Below, piece by piece: positions 55,478 to 64,000 of a DNA stretch of 64,000 nt. The DNA lies in the NCBI RefSeq assembly GCF_002729955.1, contig NZ_PBYA01000028.1:62001-126000 (forward strand), given 5' to 3'. The notes beneath the pieces are model-generated. The model worked only from the letters and a program-made list of their open reading frames with translations. It was not told where the DNA came from and did no database searches. Made by a program: the position numbers and the translations under genes. The stretch is from Salinisphaera sp. (GTDB lineage: Bacteria > Pseudomonadota > Gammaproteobacteria > Nevskiales > Salinisphaeraceae). The stretch's first letter is position 1. Every line of letters starts with the position of its first letter.

Positions 55478-56434
55478 TCAAATTTCTTTCACTTCGCAAC
55501 CCACTTGTTTCGCCAACTGCACCTGAGCTCGCGTCTGCGCCGAGTTGCCGAAAACCAGCATAGTGCGACGCTGCGCTACCGCAGCTAAGTTAAAAAGAGC
55601 GGAGCTAAAACCACCGATTAAATTTATACCGTATTCTCCTGCATCTTTGACAATGGCGTCCTCAGCAATCATTCCACCCTTCTGTAACAGCGGCACGCCA
55701 ATACGCAAAACCTTGTTCTCTCGCGGGTGCTTTACATAGAAATCAATACTCAGGTGCCGAAGGTATGACTCAAGGCGGAACCGCTGCTTGCGGGTAAGTA
55801 CGTCGTCGAAAGGCTGGCCTAAAAAGTATGTCTTACAGCCGCGGCAAGCACGGGCAGAGTCATTCTTTAACCAGCCGCGAACAGCGCGCAACCTAGGTCT
55901 CTCGACGATATTGGGTAGCTCGGGATGCAACGTGTAATGCCTAACACTCTTATCTCTCAAACTTACTATCGAGGGCGCCCCAAAATACCGTCGATACAGA
56001 AGTTCGCGTAAGCCGGAGGAAACCTGAAAATACGAACTGGTTCTATTAATATTTGCCGTTCCGTCGTCAAACGTAATCAACGTCCCGGCTTGTCTAGCCG
56101 CAATTGCGGCAGGAATATACGCATCTATGCTCGCGAGCAACACCAAATCATAAGCCTGGCTTTTGAACCACCTGTAAGTCCTCTTTCTAAATTCAGCCTG
56201 TGTCGCTAGACTAAATTTTTTGCGCGGGACAAATACATACTGCGCGGCATTCGCGCGCGTGGCGAGCTGGCGAAAGTACGCGCGATCTTCTGCGGAGTCA
56301 TCTTCCGTAAAGTATACTAAATCAAAGATATCCACTTGCTCCGCGCACAGGACAGAGCGAGCAATCCATGCCTGGAGCGGCGTACGCAACAAGAGCAAGG
56401 CAGAGACGCCTCCATGCGATGTCATTACTGTCAA
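55478..56434 (-). CDS. GT52-family glycosyltransferase (sialyltransferase type)
   Basis: About 318 residues; the first start is a TTG at 56434, with an ATG at 56425 and TTG codons at about 56398 as alternatives. ALLLLRTPLQAWIA near the N-terminus, LITFDDGTANI in the middle and FYVKHPREN about two thirds along resemble the GT52 family (Lst-type sialyltransferases), which move CMP-activated nonulosonic acids. The pse genes 3 kb upstream would supply CMP-pseudaminic acid, so a pseudaminyltransferase role is a good hypothesis. Family assignment is by motif recall and is less certain than for the GT4 genes. Confidence 0.68.
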   Translation of the reverse strand: MTVMTSHGGVSALLLLRTPLQAWIARSVLCAEQVDIFDLVYFTEDDSAEDRAYFRQLATRANAAQYVFVPRKKFSLATQAEFRKRTYRWFKSQAYDLVLLASIDAYIPAAIAARQAGTLITFDDGTANINRTSSYFQVSSGLRELLYRRYFGAPSIVSLRDKSVRHYTLHPELPNIVERPRLRAVRGWLKNDSARACRGCKTYFLGQPFDDVLTRKQRFRLESYLRHLSIDFYVKHPRENKVLRIGVPLLQKGGMIAEDAIVKDAGEYGINLIGGFSSALFNLAAVAQRRTMLVFGNSAQTRAQVQLAKQVGCEVKEI

Positions 56435-56482
56435 AGCAGTCCTGCACTACCGGATATCGGCGCCTTAAGGCGAAAGCAACGA

Positions 56483-57973
56483 TCAAGGACGATCATGAGA
56501 GTATTTTCGACTAGACCCAGCTACAGAAGCTCTAGGATATAAGGCTGCATCAATACGAGCGATCGAATTAGCGGTACGAGCCGCGAGATCCCGCTTCGAT
56601 CGGGCGCTAAGAACCGAATAGCTCCGATAAATTACACCATCCGCGCACCGAGTTTGTATTCGGTGAAACTCATCACGAACCTCGAGCGCATCGACCCGGA
56701 CTCTTGAAATCGCCGCAAGATCCATGTTCGGCGCGAACGTGCACGCACCAGGTACGCTCTTGTACCAAGCATTACCAAAAATGATCACTGGCTTACCGGC
56801 AACGAGAGCTTCGTAGCCAACCGTGCCAGTAATCGTCGCAGTTAACCTTGCTCGTTGAACTAAAGAGGCCGACGATGTATCCCGTGGCACGAATCGTACG
56901 GATGGATTCGCCGAAAGTCTCTCATAGAATTTTTGCCCTCTATATAAATAACCTTGTTTCGGGTTTTCTTTCACCAGGATTTTCCAACCGTCGGGCAAGA
57001 CCGATTCCAGTGCGTCGATCGCATTTGCCTGATCTTGGAATGTTCCACCAAACTCCGACGTCGTTGCCTCCGGCTGAAGATGAAGCGCGAAGTAGACGAA
57101 ATTGTCCGGTAGCTTTTCCTTCAGAGCGTCGATCTCGGCGGCTACCTTGTAATACTCTCGAGCAGAATGCGCGTTCGCCATCTCTCGCAGCAACAGGGGC
57201 ACAGAGTAATGGAAAAAATATTTCGCTAGCGCCGCGCAGAAAAAATAGCGTCGATCGTGCAGCATATTGGCGACCTTTCTTGCCACAGCTGCAGGCAAAC
57301 TGCCTCGCACCATTCTGGAGCGAAATTTCTCGTAGAAGTCGCGCCCAAGAGCATTTCGGCGCGATTGCGGGCGCATGTAAAAAAGGTTTGGGTTCGTGAC
57401 GTCTTCTAAAGTTACATCATTGTTAAATAGCTTGTCTGCGCCGTGTTCGAACAGAGAGTCGACGCTCGTCCCGAAGAAAAAACGACTTGGAAATAAACTT
57501 TGTTGAAAGACTAGAGTTTGTATACCAATCGTTTTGCAGAGATCGAACAGTAGATTATCGAGGCCTAAATGCGGCGGCCGAGCGAACCATACTGCCTCCA
57601 CGGCCAAATCCTTTAAAATATCCTTTAATCGCTCGTAATGCATAAAGAAAAGGTTGCACGCCTCATCATACCGATACGGTACTGCTTCAAACGTATGCAT
57701 CTCGGCCGATAAGCCGGCCGCAACCGGTTTGACTAGATGCAAACGGCTGAGATTCCTTAGGTACTTATTAAAGGAACTCTGAAAAAGCTTTGCCGACCTA
57801 TCGTCGAAACACGGGCCTCGGACCCCGTCGGTGTCGAACACCTGCTGCAACGAAAAGCAACGCACCCTAGAACAATCTGTCTGAATGGCGGCAACTATCT
57901 GGTAGCCGTTATTTTCCAGCTCGTCTACCAAGTCGGGGGTCAACATCGGCCACCAAACTAATACCTTCTTCAT
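56483..57973 (-). CDS. Large unclassified glycosyltransferase-like protein (capsule synthesis type)
   Basis: About 496 residues from the ATG at 57973 (MKKVLVWWPMLTPDLVDEL); a TTG at 57985 is the other option. The C-terminal half resembles capsule polysaccharide/Kdo-transferase-like enzymes: YFALHLQPEATTSEFGG, then ILVKENPKQGY, FVPRDTSSASLVQRA and TGTVGYEALVAGKPVIIFG, in the order seen in KpsC/KpsS-like and related GT-B proteins. The N-terminal 250 residues are not recognised. It lies in the same minus-strand run as the pse genes and may transfer a sugar in the same glycan. Confidence 0.6.
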   Translation of the reverse strand: MKKVLVWWPMLTPDLVDELENNGYQIVAAIQTDCSRVRCFSLQQVFDTDGVRGPCFDDRSAKLFQSSFNKYLRNLSRLHLVKPVAAGLSAEMHTFEAVPYRYDEACNLFFMHYERLKDILKDLAVEAVWFARPPHLGLDNLLFDLCKTIGIQTLVFQQSLFPSRFFFGTSVDSLFEHGADKLFNNDVTLEDVTNPNLFYMRPQSRRNALGRDFYEKFRSRMVRGSLPAAVARKVANMLHDRRYFFCAALAKYFFHYSVPLLLREMANAHSAREYYKVAAEIDALKEKLPDNFVYFALHLQPEATTSEFGGTFQDQANAIDALESVLPDGWKILVKENPKQGYLYRGQKFYERLSANPSVRFVPRDTSSASLVQRARLTATITGTVGYEALVAGKPVIIFGNAWYKSVPGACTFAPNMDLAAISRVRVDALEVRDEFHRIQTRCADGVIYRSYSVLSARSKRDLAARTANSIARIDAALYPRASVAGSSRKYSHDRP

Positions 57974-58116
57974 GAACGTATCCAATTTACTCCAGCTTAA
58001 GCCGCGCTTCGAGAAGGGCCTGTGTGGTAGCGGGTAATCGAGCCATGACTAAACCGTTGGTCAGTCGTTCCGATATGAGGCCAGGCCGGCACTCCTCAAG
58101 GATCTGCTTAGCTTTA

Positions 58117-59169
58117 TTAACTTAAGTCGTTGGTGGTAACTGCCGAGTTCTGGCGGACGTCGCGCGCCAGACGGCGCCCGATGACATCTTTTAGATATTT
58201 CGGCGGAAGGCCAAATCCAGGCCGTACACTACGGATAGTGTCTGACGTAATCACATCACCGGCTTTCAGATCTTTGACGAAGTACAATGAGCGCCTGAAT
58301 TGAGCGTTACCTTGTTCACTCGAACTAAGTCCGTAGTAAACATCGCCAATAGCACGCTGCGCTGTTCTTGCGTCGCGGCAAAGGTCCGCCAACTCAGCCG
58401 GCTCTAGCGAAAATGTATCATCCGGGCCGCCGCCGTTCCGATCCAAGGTAAAGTGCTTTTCGATTAGACTAGCGCCCAGAGCCACACTCGTGATCGCAGT
58501 GGCGTTGTCTAAGGTGTGGTCCGATAACCCTGCTACGACGTCGAACCTCTCGATCATGTCTGCGATAGTTCGAAGGTTGTACTCTTCCGCAGGAGCGGGA
58601 TAGCCGCTCACACATTGCAAGAGTGCAAGCTGGTCGCAACCGCCCGCCCGGGCCACGTCAACGGCATCCTGAATTTCGTGAACGTCAGCCATACCAGTTG
58701 AGATGATCATTGGCTTGCCGGTGCTCGCAACGTACTCAATTAGCGGCAGATCTACAGCTTCGAAAGACGCTATTTTATAGGCGGGCGCATTCAAGTCCTC
58801 GAGCAGATCGACTGCCGTACTATCGAACGGTGAGCTAAACATCGTGATACCTAGTTCACGCGCGCGGTCGAAAAGCGGCTTGTGCCACTCCCACGGCATA
58901 TGCGCTTCTTCATATAGCTCATATAGCGTTCGACCGTCCCATAGCCCGCCGTGGATACGGAAGTCCTCGCTGTCGCTATCCAGGGTTATGGTGTCAGGCC
59001 GGTACGTCTGTAGCTTCACCGCGTCCGCGCCCGCCTTTTTCGCCTCTTCGACGATTCGAAGTGCGGTTTCGAGCTTACCGTTATGATTCGCCGACAGTTC
59101 CGCAATTATGTAAGGCGGGTCGTCTTGCGAGATGCGACGGCCTGCGATACTCATACTAGGCATGTTCAT
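58117..59169 (-). CDS. pseI: Pseudaminic acid synthase
   Basis: 350 residues from the ATG at 59169, which has GAGGAG 10 bases upstream and overlaps the pseH end by 14 bases. The NeuB fold begins PYIIAELSANHNGKLETALR; DTITLDS and GGLWDGRTLYELYEEAHMPW are specific to PseI rather than NeuB or LegI. KHFTLDRNGGGPDDTFSLEP is the active-site metal region, and a SAF antifreeze-like domain ends the protein (about 290-350). It condenses 2,4-diacetamido-2,4,6-trideoxy-L-altrose with phosphoenolpyruvate to give pseudaminic acid. Confidence 0.93.
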   Translation of the reverse strand: MNMPSMSIAGRRISQDDPPYIIAELSANHNGKLETALRIVEEAKKAGADAVKLQTYRPDTITLDSDSEDFRIHGGLWDGRTLYELYEEAHMPWEWHKPLFDRARELGITMFSSPFDSTAVDLLEDLNAPAYKIASFEAVDLPLIEYVASTGKPMIISTGMADVHEIQDAVDVARAGGCDQLALLQCVSGYPAPAEEYNLRTIADMIERFDVVAGLSDHTLDNATAITSVALGASLIEKHFTLDRNGGGPDDTFSLEPAELADLCRDARTAQRAIGDVYYGLSSSEQGNAQFRRSLYFVKDLKAGDVITSDTIRSVRPGFGLPPKYLKDVIGRRLARDVRQNSAVTTNDLS

Positions 59170-59692
59170 TTTTCCGACGCTCCTCTTCCCATTCACTTTT
59201 CAATAGCCCAAAACCAATAACGTCGTGGTATGTGCCACCGTCGAAATACTGCTCGCGCAATATCGATTCGCGCTGAAAACCCATGCGCTCGTGAAAGCGA
59301 ATCGAACGATCATTGTACGCAATTGCCTCGCCGCAAAGCTTGTGTAGCTCTAGGACGTCGAAAACATGGCGCAAGGCGGCGCGACCTAAAAGCGCTCCCG
59401 TGCCTCGGGGAGCGTCGGGCGCTAGGTAGAACCCCCAATCCGCGCGCCGCGCTCGACTGTCGCGCACGGTCAGGTTAACGAACCCAGTAGGAACCATGCC
59501 TATGTCGAAGACGAGGAGGTGCTTATTTTTGTCAGTACACGCGCGTTCGAACCATTGCACATGTTCGTCGCGACCGATGACATGCTGTTGATACATATGC
59601 TTTCGCACATCATCGTGGTTCCGCCAGCCTCGGACGAGCTCAAGTTCGCAACGTTCGAGGGGCCGCAAATGCCCTGGCGAGCCGACCGTCAT
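59156..59692 (-). CDS. pseH: UDP-4-amino-sugar N-acetyltransferase PseH (GNAT)
   Basis: 178 residues from the ATG at 59692, giving a 4-base ATGA overlap with the end of pseG; a longer open frame to 59854 runs inside pseG and is unlikely. The GNAT fold includes LELVRGWRNHDDVRKHMYQQ near the start and the acetyl-CoA loop APDAPRGTGALLGRAAL. It acetylates the 4-amino group of the UDP-sugar in the pseudaminic pathway, step three. It sits between pseG and pseI, the common order. Confidence 0.9.
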   Translation of the reverse strand: MTVGSPGHLRPLERCELELVRGWRNHDDVRKHMYQQHVIGRDEHVQWFERACTDKNKHLLVFDIGMVPTGFVNLTVRDSRARRADWGFYLAPDAPRGTGALLGRAALRHVFDVLELHKLCGEAIAYNDRSIRFHERMGFQRESILREQYFDGGTYHDVIGFGLLKSEWEEERRKNEHA

Positions 59693-60804
59693 CCGACCGA
59701 AGCAGCCATTTGACAAGATAGTCGTTCCACGCCGGAGCCATCCGTAACTGCCGCACTGGCATAAGCCATGGCGCTCAACTCTGAGGGGGCGGTCCAAGCC
59801 CCCCAGCACTCGGGCAGCCCATCCAATAGGTCTTCTATTTCTAGGTACTTGCATGCACCAGCACGCGATAACGCGTTAGCAACGGATGTTTGGTTCTCGG
59901 CCAAAACTAATGTAAGTGCGGGCAGACCTAGGCAACAGCGTTCCCACGAAGTGCTACCAGCGGCGCCTATGGCGAAATCTGCTTCGGTCATCCGGCGCGC
60001 CATATCGTTTACATCGACTGCCACACGGGTCAAACGCGGCATTGCGGCCGCCTTATCCCTTACGGAGTCCAGCCAAGGCGCGAGCCGTCCGAGAACGACT
60101 TCGATCTGCACATCGGGCGCCAAATCACAAGAACCGAGAGCGTCAAGCACTTTGCCGGTAATATCGTCCTTATCCACACCGCCCATCGTGATCAGAAGCC
60201 GTTTCAGTTGCGGCTTTGCTCGTCGTGCCAAACTCGCAGCCCTCATCTGCGGGAACTCTGACCGCAACAGAGCATAGTCTGGGCCAGTTAGGCATAGGCA
60301 CGCCGGTGGTACAAGCGCTGAGTAGTGTTCAGCGACGCGCCCGAGGTTCTGATCTAGCAGTAAATCGCAAGAGTGCCCACGGTCAGCCAAGTCGTCGATC
60401 ACTAGGAGCCGGCACCCGCGCGGTGACACTGACTCTTCCCAACGCTTATCCAACGCGTAGTGATCTACAACAAGCCAATCAGGCCGCAGGTGACGCGTAA
60501 CCTCCCTAGTCTGCTCGGCATCTTCTTGCCACGAAACCCCCAGCCATGCCGCGTGCGGAGGTTGAGCACTTTCTCCGCTCTCAAGCGCGCCCGCCCCGGC
60601 AGGGGGGAGCGGGTGTGCTTTAAAACCGTGTGAGCGAATGACGTTGATCATATGGCCTGAATGCGTACGGCAAATAAAATGGCATTCGACGCCTTGTGCA
60701 GCCAGAGCATCTGCCACGGTCAAGCAGCGCATCACATGCCCTGTGCCGATAGCAATGGAGGCATCGACCCGAAAAACCGCACAGCGAAACGGGCTATCAG
60801 TCAC
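59689..60804 (-). CDS. pseG: UDP-2,4-diacetamido-2,4,6-trideoxy-L-altropyranose hydrolase PseG
   Basis: 371 residues if started at the GTG at 60804, which overlaps the SDR stop by 4 bases (GTGA); the frame is also open from a TTG at 60816. The GT-B-like PseG fold is marked by RVDASIAIGTGHVMRCLTVADAL with the catalytic His in GTGHVMR, RLLITMGGVDKDDITGKVL, and the UDP-binding AAGSTSWERCCLGLPAL. It removes UDP from the sugar before PseI acts. It overlaps pseH by 4 bases downstream. Confidence 0.93.
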   Translation of the reverse strand: MTDSPFRCAVFRVDASIAIGTGHVMRCLTVADALAAQGVECHFICRTHSGHMINVIRSHGFKAHPLPPAGAGALESGESAQPPHAAWLGVSWQEDAEQTREVTRHLRPDWLVVDHYALDKRWEESVSPRGCRLLVIDDLADRGHSCDLLLDQNLGRVAEHYSALVPPACLCLTGPDYALLRSEFPQMRAASLARRAKPQLKRLLITMGGVDKDDITGKVLDALGSCDLAPDVQIEVVLGRLAPWLDSVRDKAAAMPRLTRVAVDVNDMARRMTEADFAIGAAGSTSWERCCLGLPALTLVLAENQTSVANALSRAGACKYLEIEDLLDGLPECWGAWTAPSELSAMAYASAAVTDGSGVERLSCQMAASVG

Positions 60805-61592
60805 CACGCAGTCCAACCACCGTCGACTACCAAATTCGCGCCGTTAACAAAGGACGAAGCCGATGACGCAAGGAACACGACCGGTCCACCTACTTCATCA
60901 GCCTGGCCGACTTTGCCCATAGGTACGCGGCTCTCCAAAGTAGTTATAAACCCCTTATTTTGCCTCTGCACATCATAGCGCGGGAAAGGGCCAAACGATA
61001 TGCAATTGACCCGAATCCCCTCTTTCCCAAACTCACATGCCGCGTAGCGTGTCCATTGAATTAAGGCAGCCTTCGCAGCACCGTAGAACGGTGGATTCGT
61101 AGCGTGCGCGCTAGCGTAGTTACGTTGGTCGGGGCTCACCATACCGTACATGGAAGCAATATTGATCACGGATGCGTTACCACTACGTTCGACAGCCGAA
61201 CGCAGAGCAGGTAACGATGCACGAAGCAACCTATGCGGTGCTGCTACCGCTATCTCATAACTATCGAGATAATCTTTTGGCGCCGAAGTTTCAATAGTGC
61301 CGCCAGCACCTTTATAAGCATTATTGACTAATATATCGATCGGATGTTCGCCGCGAGTCTCGAAAAACGCATCTACCTGCTGTTGATTATTTACATCGAA
61401 TGGCGCTGCGTCAGCTCGTCCGCCATCTCGCCGGATATCTTCTATCAGCACGTTGCAACTTTCCGCCGAACGCGCATTTATATGAACGGTCGCTCCTGCG
61501 GATGCTAACGCTTTCGCCATCGCACTACCTAGATATCCCCCGGCGCCAGTGACGAGAGCGTGCTTACCAATAAGGCTAAAAATACTGCTCAT
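60801..61592 (-). CDS. Short-chain dehydrogenase/reductase of the nonulosonate cluster
   Basis: 263 residues. Classical SDR: LVTGAGGYLGSAMAKAL for NAD(P), ILVNNAYKGAGG, the Ser-Tyr-Lys triad in INIASMYG...FYGAAKAAL, and VVDGGW at the end. Its ATG overlaps the upstream fusion gene's stop by 4 bases, and its stop overlaps pseG by 4, so it is locked into the operon. SDRs of this kind occur in flagellin-glycan clusters (PtmA of Campylobacter) and may tailor the nonulosonic acid or a precursor. It is not one of the six core Pse enzymes. Confidence 0.85.
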   Translation of the reverse strand: MSSIFSLIGKHALVTGAGGYLGSAMAKALASAGATVHINARSAESCNVLIEDIRRDGGRADAAPFDVNNQQQVDAFFETRGEHPIDILVNNAYKGAGGTIETSAPKDYLDSYEIAVAAPHRLLRASLPALRSAVERSGNASVINIASMYGMVSPDQRNYASAHATNPPFYGAAKAALIQWTRYAACEFGKEGIRVNCISFGPFPRYDVQRQNKGFITTLESRVPMGKVGQADEVGGPVVFLASSASSFVNGANLVVDGGWTAW

Positions 61593-63226
61593 GGCTCAAT
61601 ATCGTTCTGTTCCCAGCAAGCAGGATCTAGCACTTCAGCGCCCACGACCGGACGATCAGAAACCACGCTTAGCAAGAGATCTCGATCAAAGTGGGAAATG
61701 TCGGCGAACCTTAAGTTTTCCATCAGCTGGGTCGGGGATTCCATACCGACCACAACTCCATCGATCCAATCCTGCGCAATACAATAGCTAATGCATAAAT
61801 CCGCGGTTGTGCTTATCCTTGTTATCTTCTTCGCTTGTTCCAACCAGCTGATTATTGAGTCAGGATTGCGGACTCCTGCCTTAGCCCAAAGCAGCCGGTC
61901 ATTAACTGTGAGTAAACCTTGCAGGAGAGCGCTGCGAACATGGACGACTATTTTTCGTGATTGTTTTACGCGACGAATTTCCGGAATAGCTAAGTCCCAT
62001 CGCCAGTCAAGCAGGTTAAACGGGAGCTGGATATGGCCTACGGCAGGATCTGAAAGGCTTTCTAAAAGCTCGTCAGGACTCTGCACGGAAACCCCTAGCG
62101 TGCCAATGACGCCGCGCTGGCTAAGAGTCTGTAAGTGTGTCCACGCGGCCCCGGCCCACCGTGTTCGATATTCGGCGCGATGCAAAAGGAGCACGTCTAT
62201 TTCGCGAACTCTCAACGCACAGCAGGAATGGTAAACGCTGGCTTCTACATAAGAGGCCACCGTCTCGGGTGAGGCCGTAGCCGGGCAGGAATCCATGGGC
62301 GCGAGTTTTGTAATTACTTGCGCTCTCCCCTGCCAGCCTTGGCCTAGAGTGGAACCAATCAAGTACTCACTGTCACCGTAAGCACGAGCAGTATCTAGGT
62401 ATTTAACACCATTGGTTATCGCTTGCTTGATTAAGGCAGTGCCAGTGTCTGGGGCCGGCTTACCAGCATGGTTCGCTATACCATAGCTCATCCCAAGCTG
62501 TGCCGTACCCAACACCAATTTGTCGGCAAAAACTTCTTCTCGAGGTTGGTACTCAGCTTTTTCGAGCCGTAAGATCAAAGACTTATACGATTCGGAAACT
62601 GGATCGCTAACTCCGACGAAAGATTGCTGCACAGAGATGTAATCATCAAAGCTGTCGATGGTTGCCCTAAAATGCGATTTCCCTAACTCCCTATATCGTT
62701 CAAAGCCGTTCTTTCCATACTTTCTTATTATTGGCGGCGTAACATGTTCCTGATCATGCGGGTCTTTTGTTAACGCACTGGCCTCTCGAAGATCATCTAG
62801 GTACATGAGCTCCGCACTCACACCATAGGGCAAACCTGACTCAGGCCCGCCGCAAGAGAGATAGCGACTGCCTTGAGCAAGAAAACGTTCCTCCATTTCG
62901 TCGAGCAAGTTTCCGTCCGGAAACACGTTATCTGCAGTTAAGCGAAAGACGAGCGTATTCGCTGGGTAAGCAGCCAAAGCTTCCGTGACCCGCCTAAGTG
63001 TATTTCGCAGGCTCCCCCTATAGACCTGCAATCCATAGCCTAACGCGATATGAGCCAGCATATCGTCGGAACGCTCGTCGGAGGTCGCTAAAACGAGGTC
63101 GCGGCCGGTATTGACTGCTCTTAGAGCAGCGAGTACTGCCAACGGCATTCCAGCAATGGGTAGCAGTACTTTACCTGGCAATCGCGAAGAGCTTGTTCGT
63201 GCTTGCAGAACTGCTACGGCTCGCAT
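61589..63226 (-). CDS. pseF: Fusion of CMP-pseudaminic acid cytidylyltransferase (PseF) and aldo/keto reductase
   Basis: 545 residues in two domains. Residues 1-235 form a cytidylyltransferase with AVLQARTSSSRLPGKVL, RLTADNVFPD and the C-terminal SHFRATID stretch; this part would activate pseudaminic acid with CTP. Residues 236-545 are an aldo/keto reductase: KLVLGTAQLGMSYGIAN, catalytic Asp278 and Tyr283 in YLDTARAYGD, Lys307 in VITKLAP and His349 in LLLHRAE. Both active sites look intact. The fused reductase suggests one more reduction of the sugar or a precursor. It overlaps pseC by 13 bases and the SDR by 4. Confidence 0.88.
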   Translation of the reverse strand: MRAVAVLQARTSSSRLPGKVLLPIAGMPLAVLAALRAVNTGRDLVLATSDERSDDMLAHIALGYGLQVYRGSLRNTLRRVTEALAAYPANTLVFRLTADNVFPDGNLLDEMEERFLAQGSRYLSCGGPESGLPYGVSAELMYLDDLREASALTKDPHDQEHVTPPIIRKYGKNGFERYRELGKSHFRATIDSFDDYISVQQSFVGVSDPVSESYKSLILRLEKAEYQPREEVFADKLVLGTAQLGMSYGIANHAGKPAPDTGTALIKQAITNGVKYLDTARAYGDSEYLIGSTLGQGWQGRAQVITKLAPMDSCPATASPETVASYVEASVYHSCCALRVREIDVLLLHRAEYRTRWAGAAWTHLQTLSQRGVIGTLGVSVQSPDELLESLSDPAVGHIQLPFNLLDWRWDLAIPEIRRVKQSRKIVVHVRSALLQGLLTVNDRLLWAKAGVRNPDSIISWLEQAKKITRISTTADLCISYCIAQDWIDGVVVGMESPTQLMENLRFADISHFDRDLLLSVVSDRPVVGAEVLDPACWEQNDIEP

Positions 63227-64000
63227 GAAAATATTCCGGCCAGCCGCGAAACTACCTGATCCTGCTGTTCTTCAGTCATAGTGGGGAACAGGGGCAAGCT
63301 GATCGCTTCGGCATAGTAAGATTCGGCTTCGGGAAAGTCCCCCGGCTGGAAGCCAAATTTTTCGTACCAGGGCTGCAAGTGCACGGGGATGTAGTGAATG
63401 TTCACACCAATCCCCTGATCCCGCAGGCTCACAAATACATCACGATGAGAGCTTTCGATACGATCAAGCCTAAGACGGATAACGTACAGATGCCGACCCG
63501 AATATGCGTCGGGGTGTTGCCAAGGCGTGACCAAAGGCAACTCTTGTAGAAGGCTATCGTAGCGCGCGGCCAGTTCATTACGGCGCTCTACATAAGCCTC
63601 CAGGCGATCGAGTTGTGATAGCCCGAGAGCCGCTTGTAATTCCGTCATTCGGTAGTTGAAGCCGAGATCAACTTGCTGGTAATACCACGGGCCGTCGGGC
63701 TGTTTAGTCATCAGGTTTGGGTCACGAGTGATACCGTGACTGCGCAGCATCTGCATCCGCTCAGCCAGCTTCGCGTCATTGGTTAACGACATCCCACCTT
63801 CCGCGGTCGTCACTATTTTGACCGGGTGAAAGCTGAATACCGTGATATCGCTGTAGCGGCCGGAGCCGATAGGTTCGTTCCGGTATGTCCCGCCGATGGC
63901 GTGCGACGCGTCCTCGATGACTTTAAAACCGTATCGTTGAGCGAGGTCGTGAATCGCTTGCATCTCACACGGCTGCCCGCACAGGTGCACAGCGACCAAT
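63214..64000 (-). CDS. pseC: UDP-4-amino-4,6-dideoxy-N-acetyl-altrosamine transaminase PseC (partial, N-terminus off window)
   Basis: The frame runs off the right edge; about 262 C-terminal residues are seen. DegT/DnrJ/EryC1/StrS fold: the Asp of VIEDASHAIGGTYRNEPIGS contacts PLP, and SFHPVKIVTTAEGGM carries the PLP-binding Lys. LGFNYRMTELQAALGLSQL and GVNIHYIPVHLQPWYE fit PseC. It would aminate the 4-keto sugar made by PseB, pathway step two. It overlaps pseF by 13 bases. pseB is not in the window and probably lies just beyond. Confidence 0.9.
   Translation of the reverse strand, partial: LVAVHLCGQPCEMQAIHDLAQRYGFKVIEDASHAIGGTYRNEPIGSGRYSDITVFSFHPVKIVTTAEGGMSLTNDAKLAERMQMLRSHGITRDPNLMTKQPDGPWYYQQVDLGFNYRMTELQAALGLSQLDRLEAYVERRNELAARYDSLLQELPLVTPWQHPDAYSGRHLYVIRLRLDRIESSHRDVFVSLRDQGIGVNIHYIPVHLQPWYEKFGFQPGDFPEAESYYAEAISLPLFPTMTEEQQDQVVSRLAGIFSCEP

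Overview
The window comes from a high-G+C gammaproteobacterium. The evidence is a block that follows the order infA - aat - ftsK - lolA - rarA - serS - cysG known from Pseudomonas, a CrbS/CrbR (MxtR/ErdR)-type two-component pair, and a complete pelABCDEFG operon. A halophilic Salinisphaera-like or other deep-branching gammaproteobacterium is possible, but the sequence alone does not settle the genus.

Layout. 0-5.5 kb (minus strand): a four-gene signalling operon of a large hybrid histidine kinase, CheR, CheB and a response regulator cut by the window edge. 5.5-7.2 kb: a secreted DNA/RNA non-specific nuclease and a Bax-inhibitor-1-type membrane protein. 7.3-10.7 kb: sulfur metabolism (cysG, a TauE/SafE exporter, divergent cysB). 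11-27.6 kb: housekeeping genes (serS, rarA, lolA, ftsK, aat, infA). These are interrupted by the symporter-fused sensor kinase with its LuxR-type regulator, a HAD hydrolase and an EAL/HDOD protein. 27.6-29.8 kb: two type IV pilin genes, the first behind a probable sigma-54 promoter, separated by a frameshifted REP-associated tyrosine transposase (RAYT) bracketed by 11-bp inverted repeats. 29.8-32.4 kb: a PHP-domain lipoprotein flanked by alternating REP-like palindromes. 32.4-44.9 kb (minus strand): the Pel exopolysaccharide operon in canonical order, with the catalytic residues of PelA and the c-di-GMP site of PelD visible. 45.4-64 kb: a surface-polysaccharide locus with a WecA-type initiating transferase, nucleotide-sugar epimerase and dehydratase, several glycosyltransferases, an EpsG-type polymerase, a GT52 (sialyltransferase-family) enzyme and a pseudaminic-acid pathway (pseI, pseH, pseG, an SDR, a pseF-aldo/keto reductase fusion, and pseC running off the right edge).

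How it fits together. Much of the window concerns the cell surface: type IV pili, Pel (switched on by c-di-GMP through PelD) and a second glycan probably decorated with pseudaminic acid. From about 49.7 kb to the end the genes look less G+C-rich and use more TTG/GTG starts, as expected of a horizontally exchanged polysaccharide cassette. No flippase and no pseB are seen in the window; both may lie beyond the right edge. Ten clear or degraded REP-like hairpins of two related families, plus one more decayed copy, sit in the gaps between 29.9 and 48.3 kb and form the most distinctive repeat structure here.
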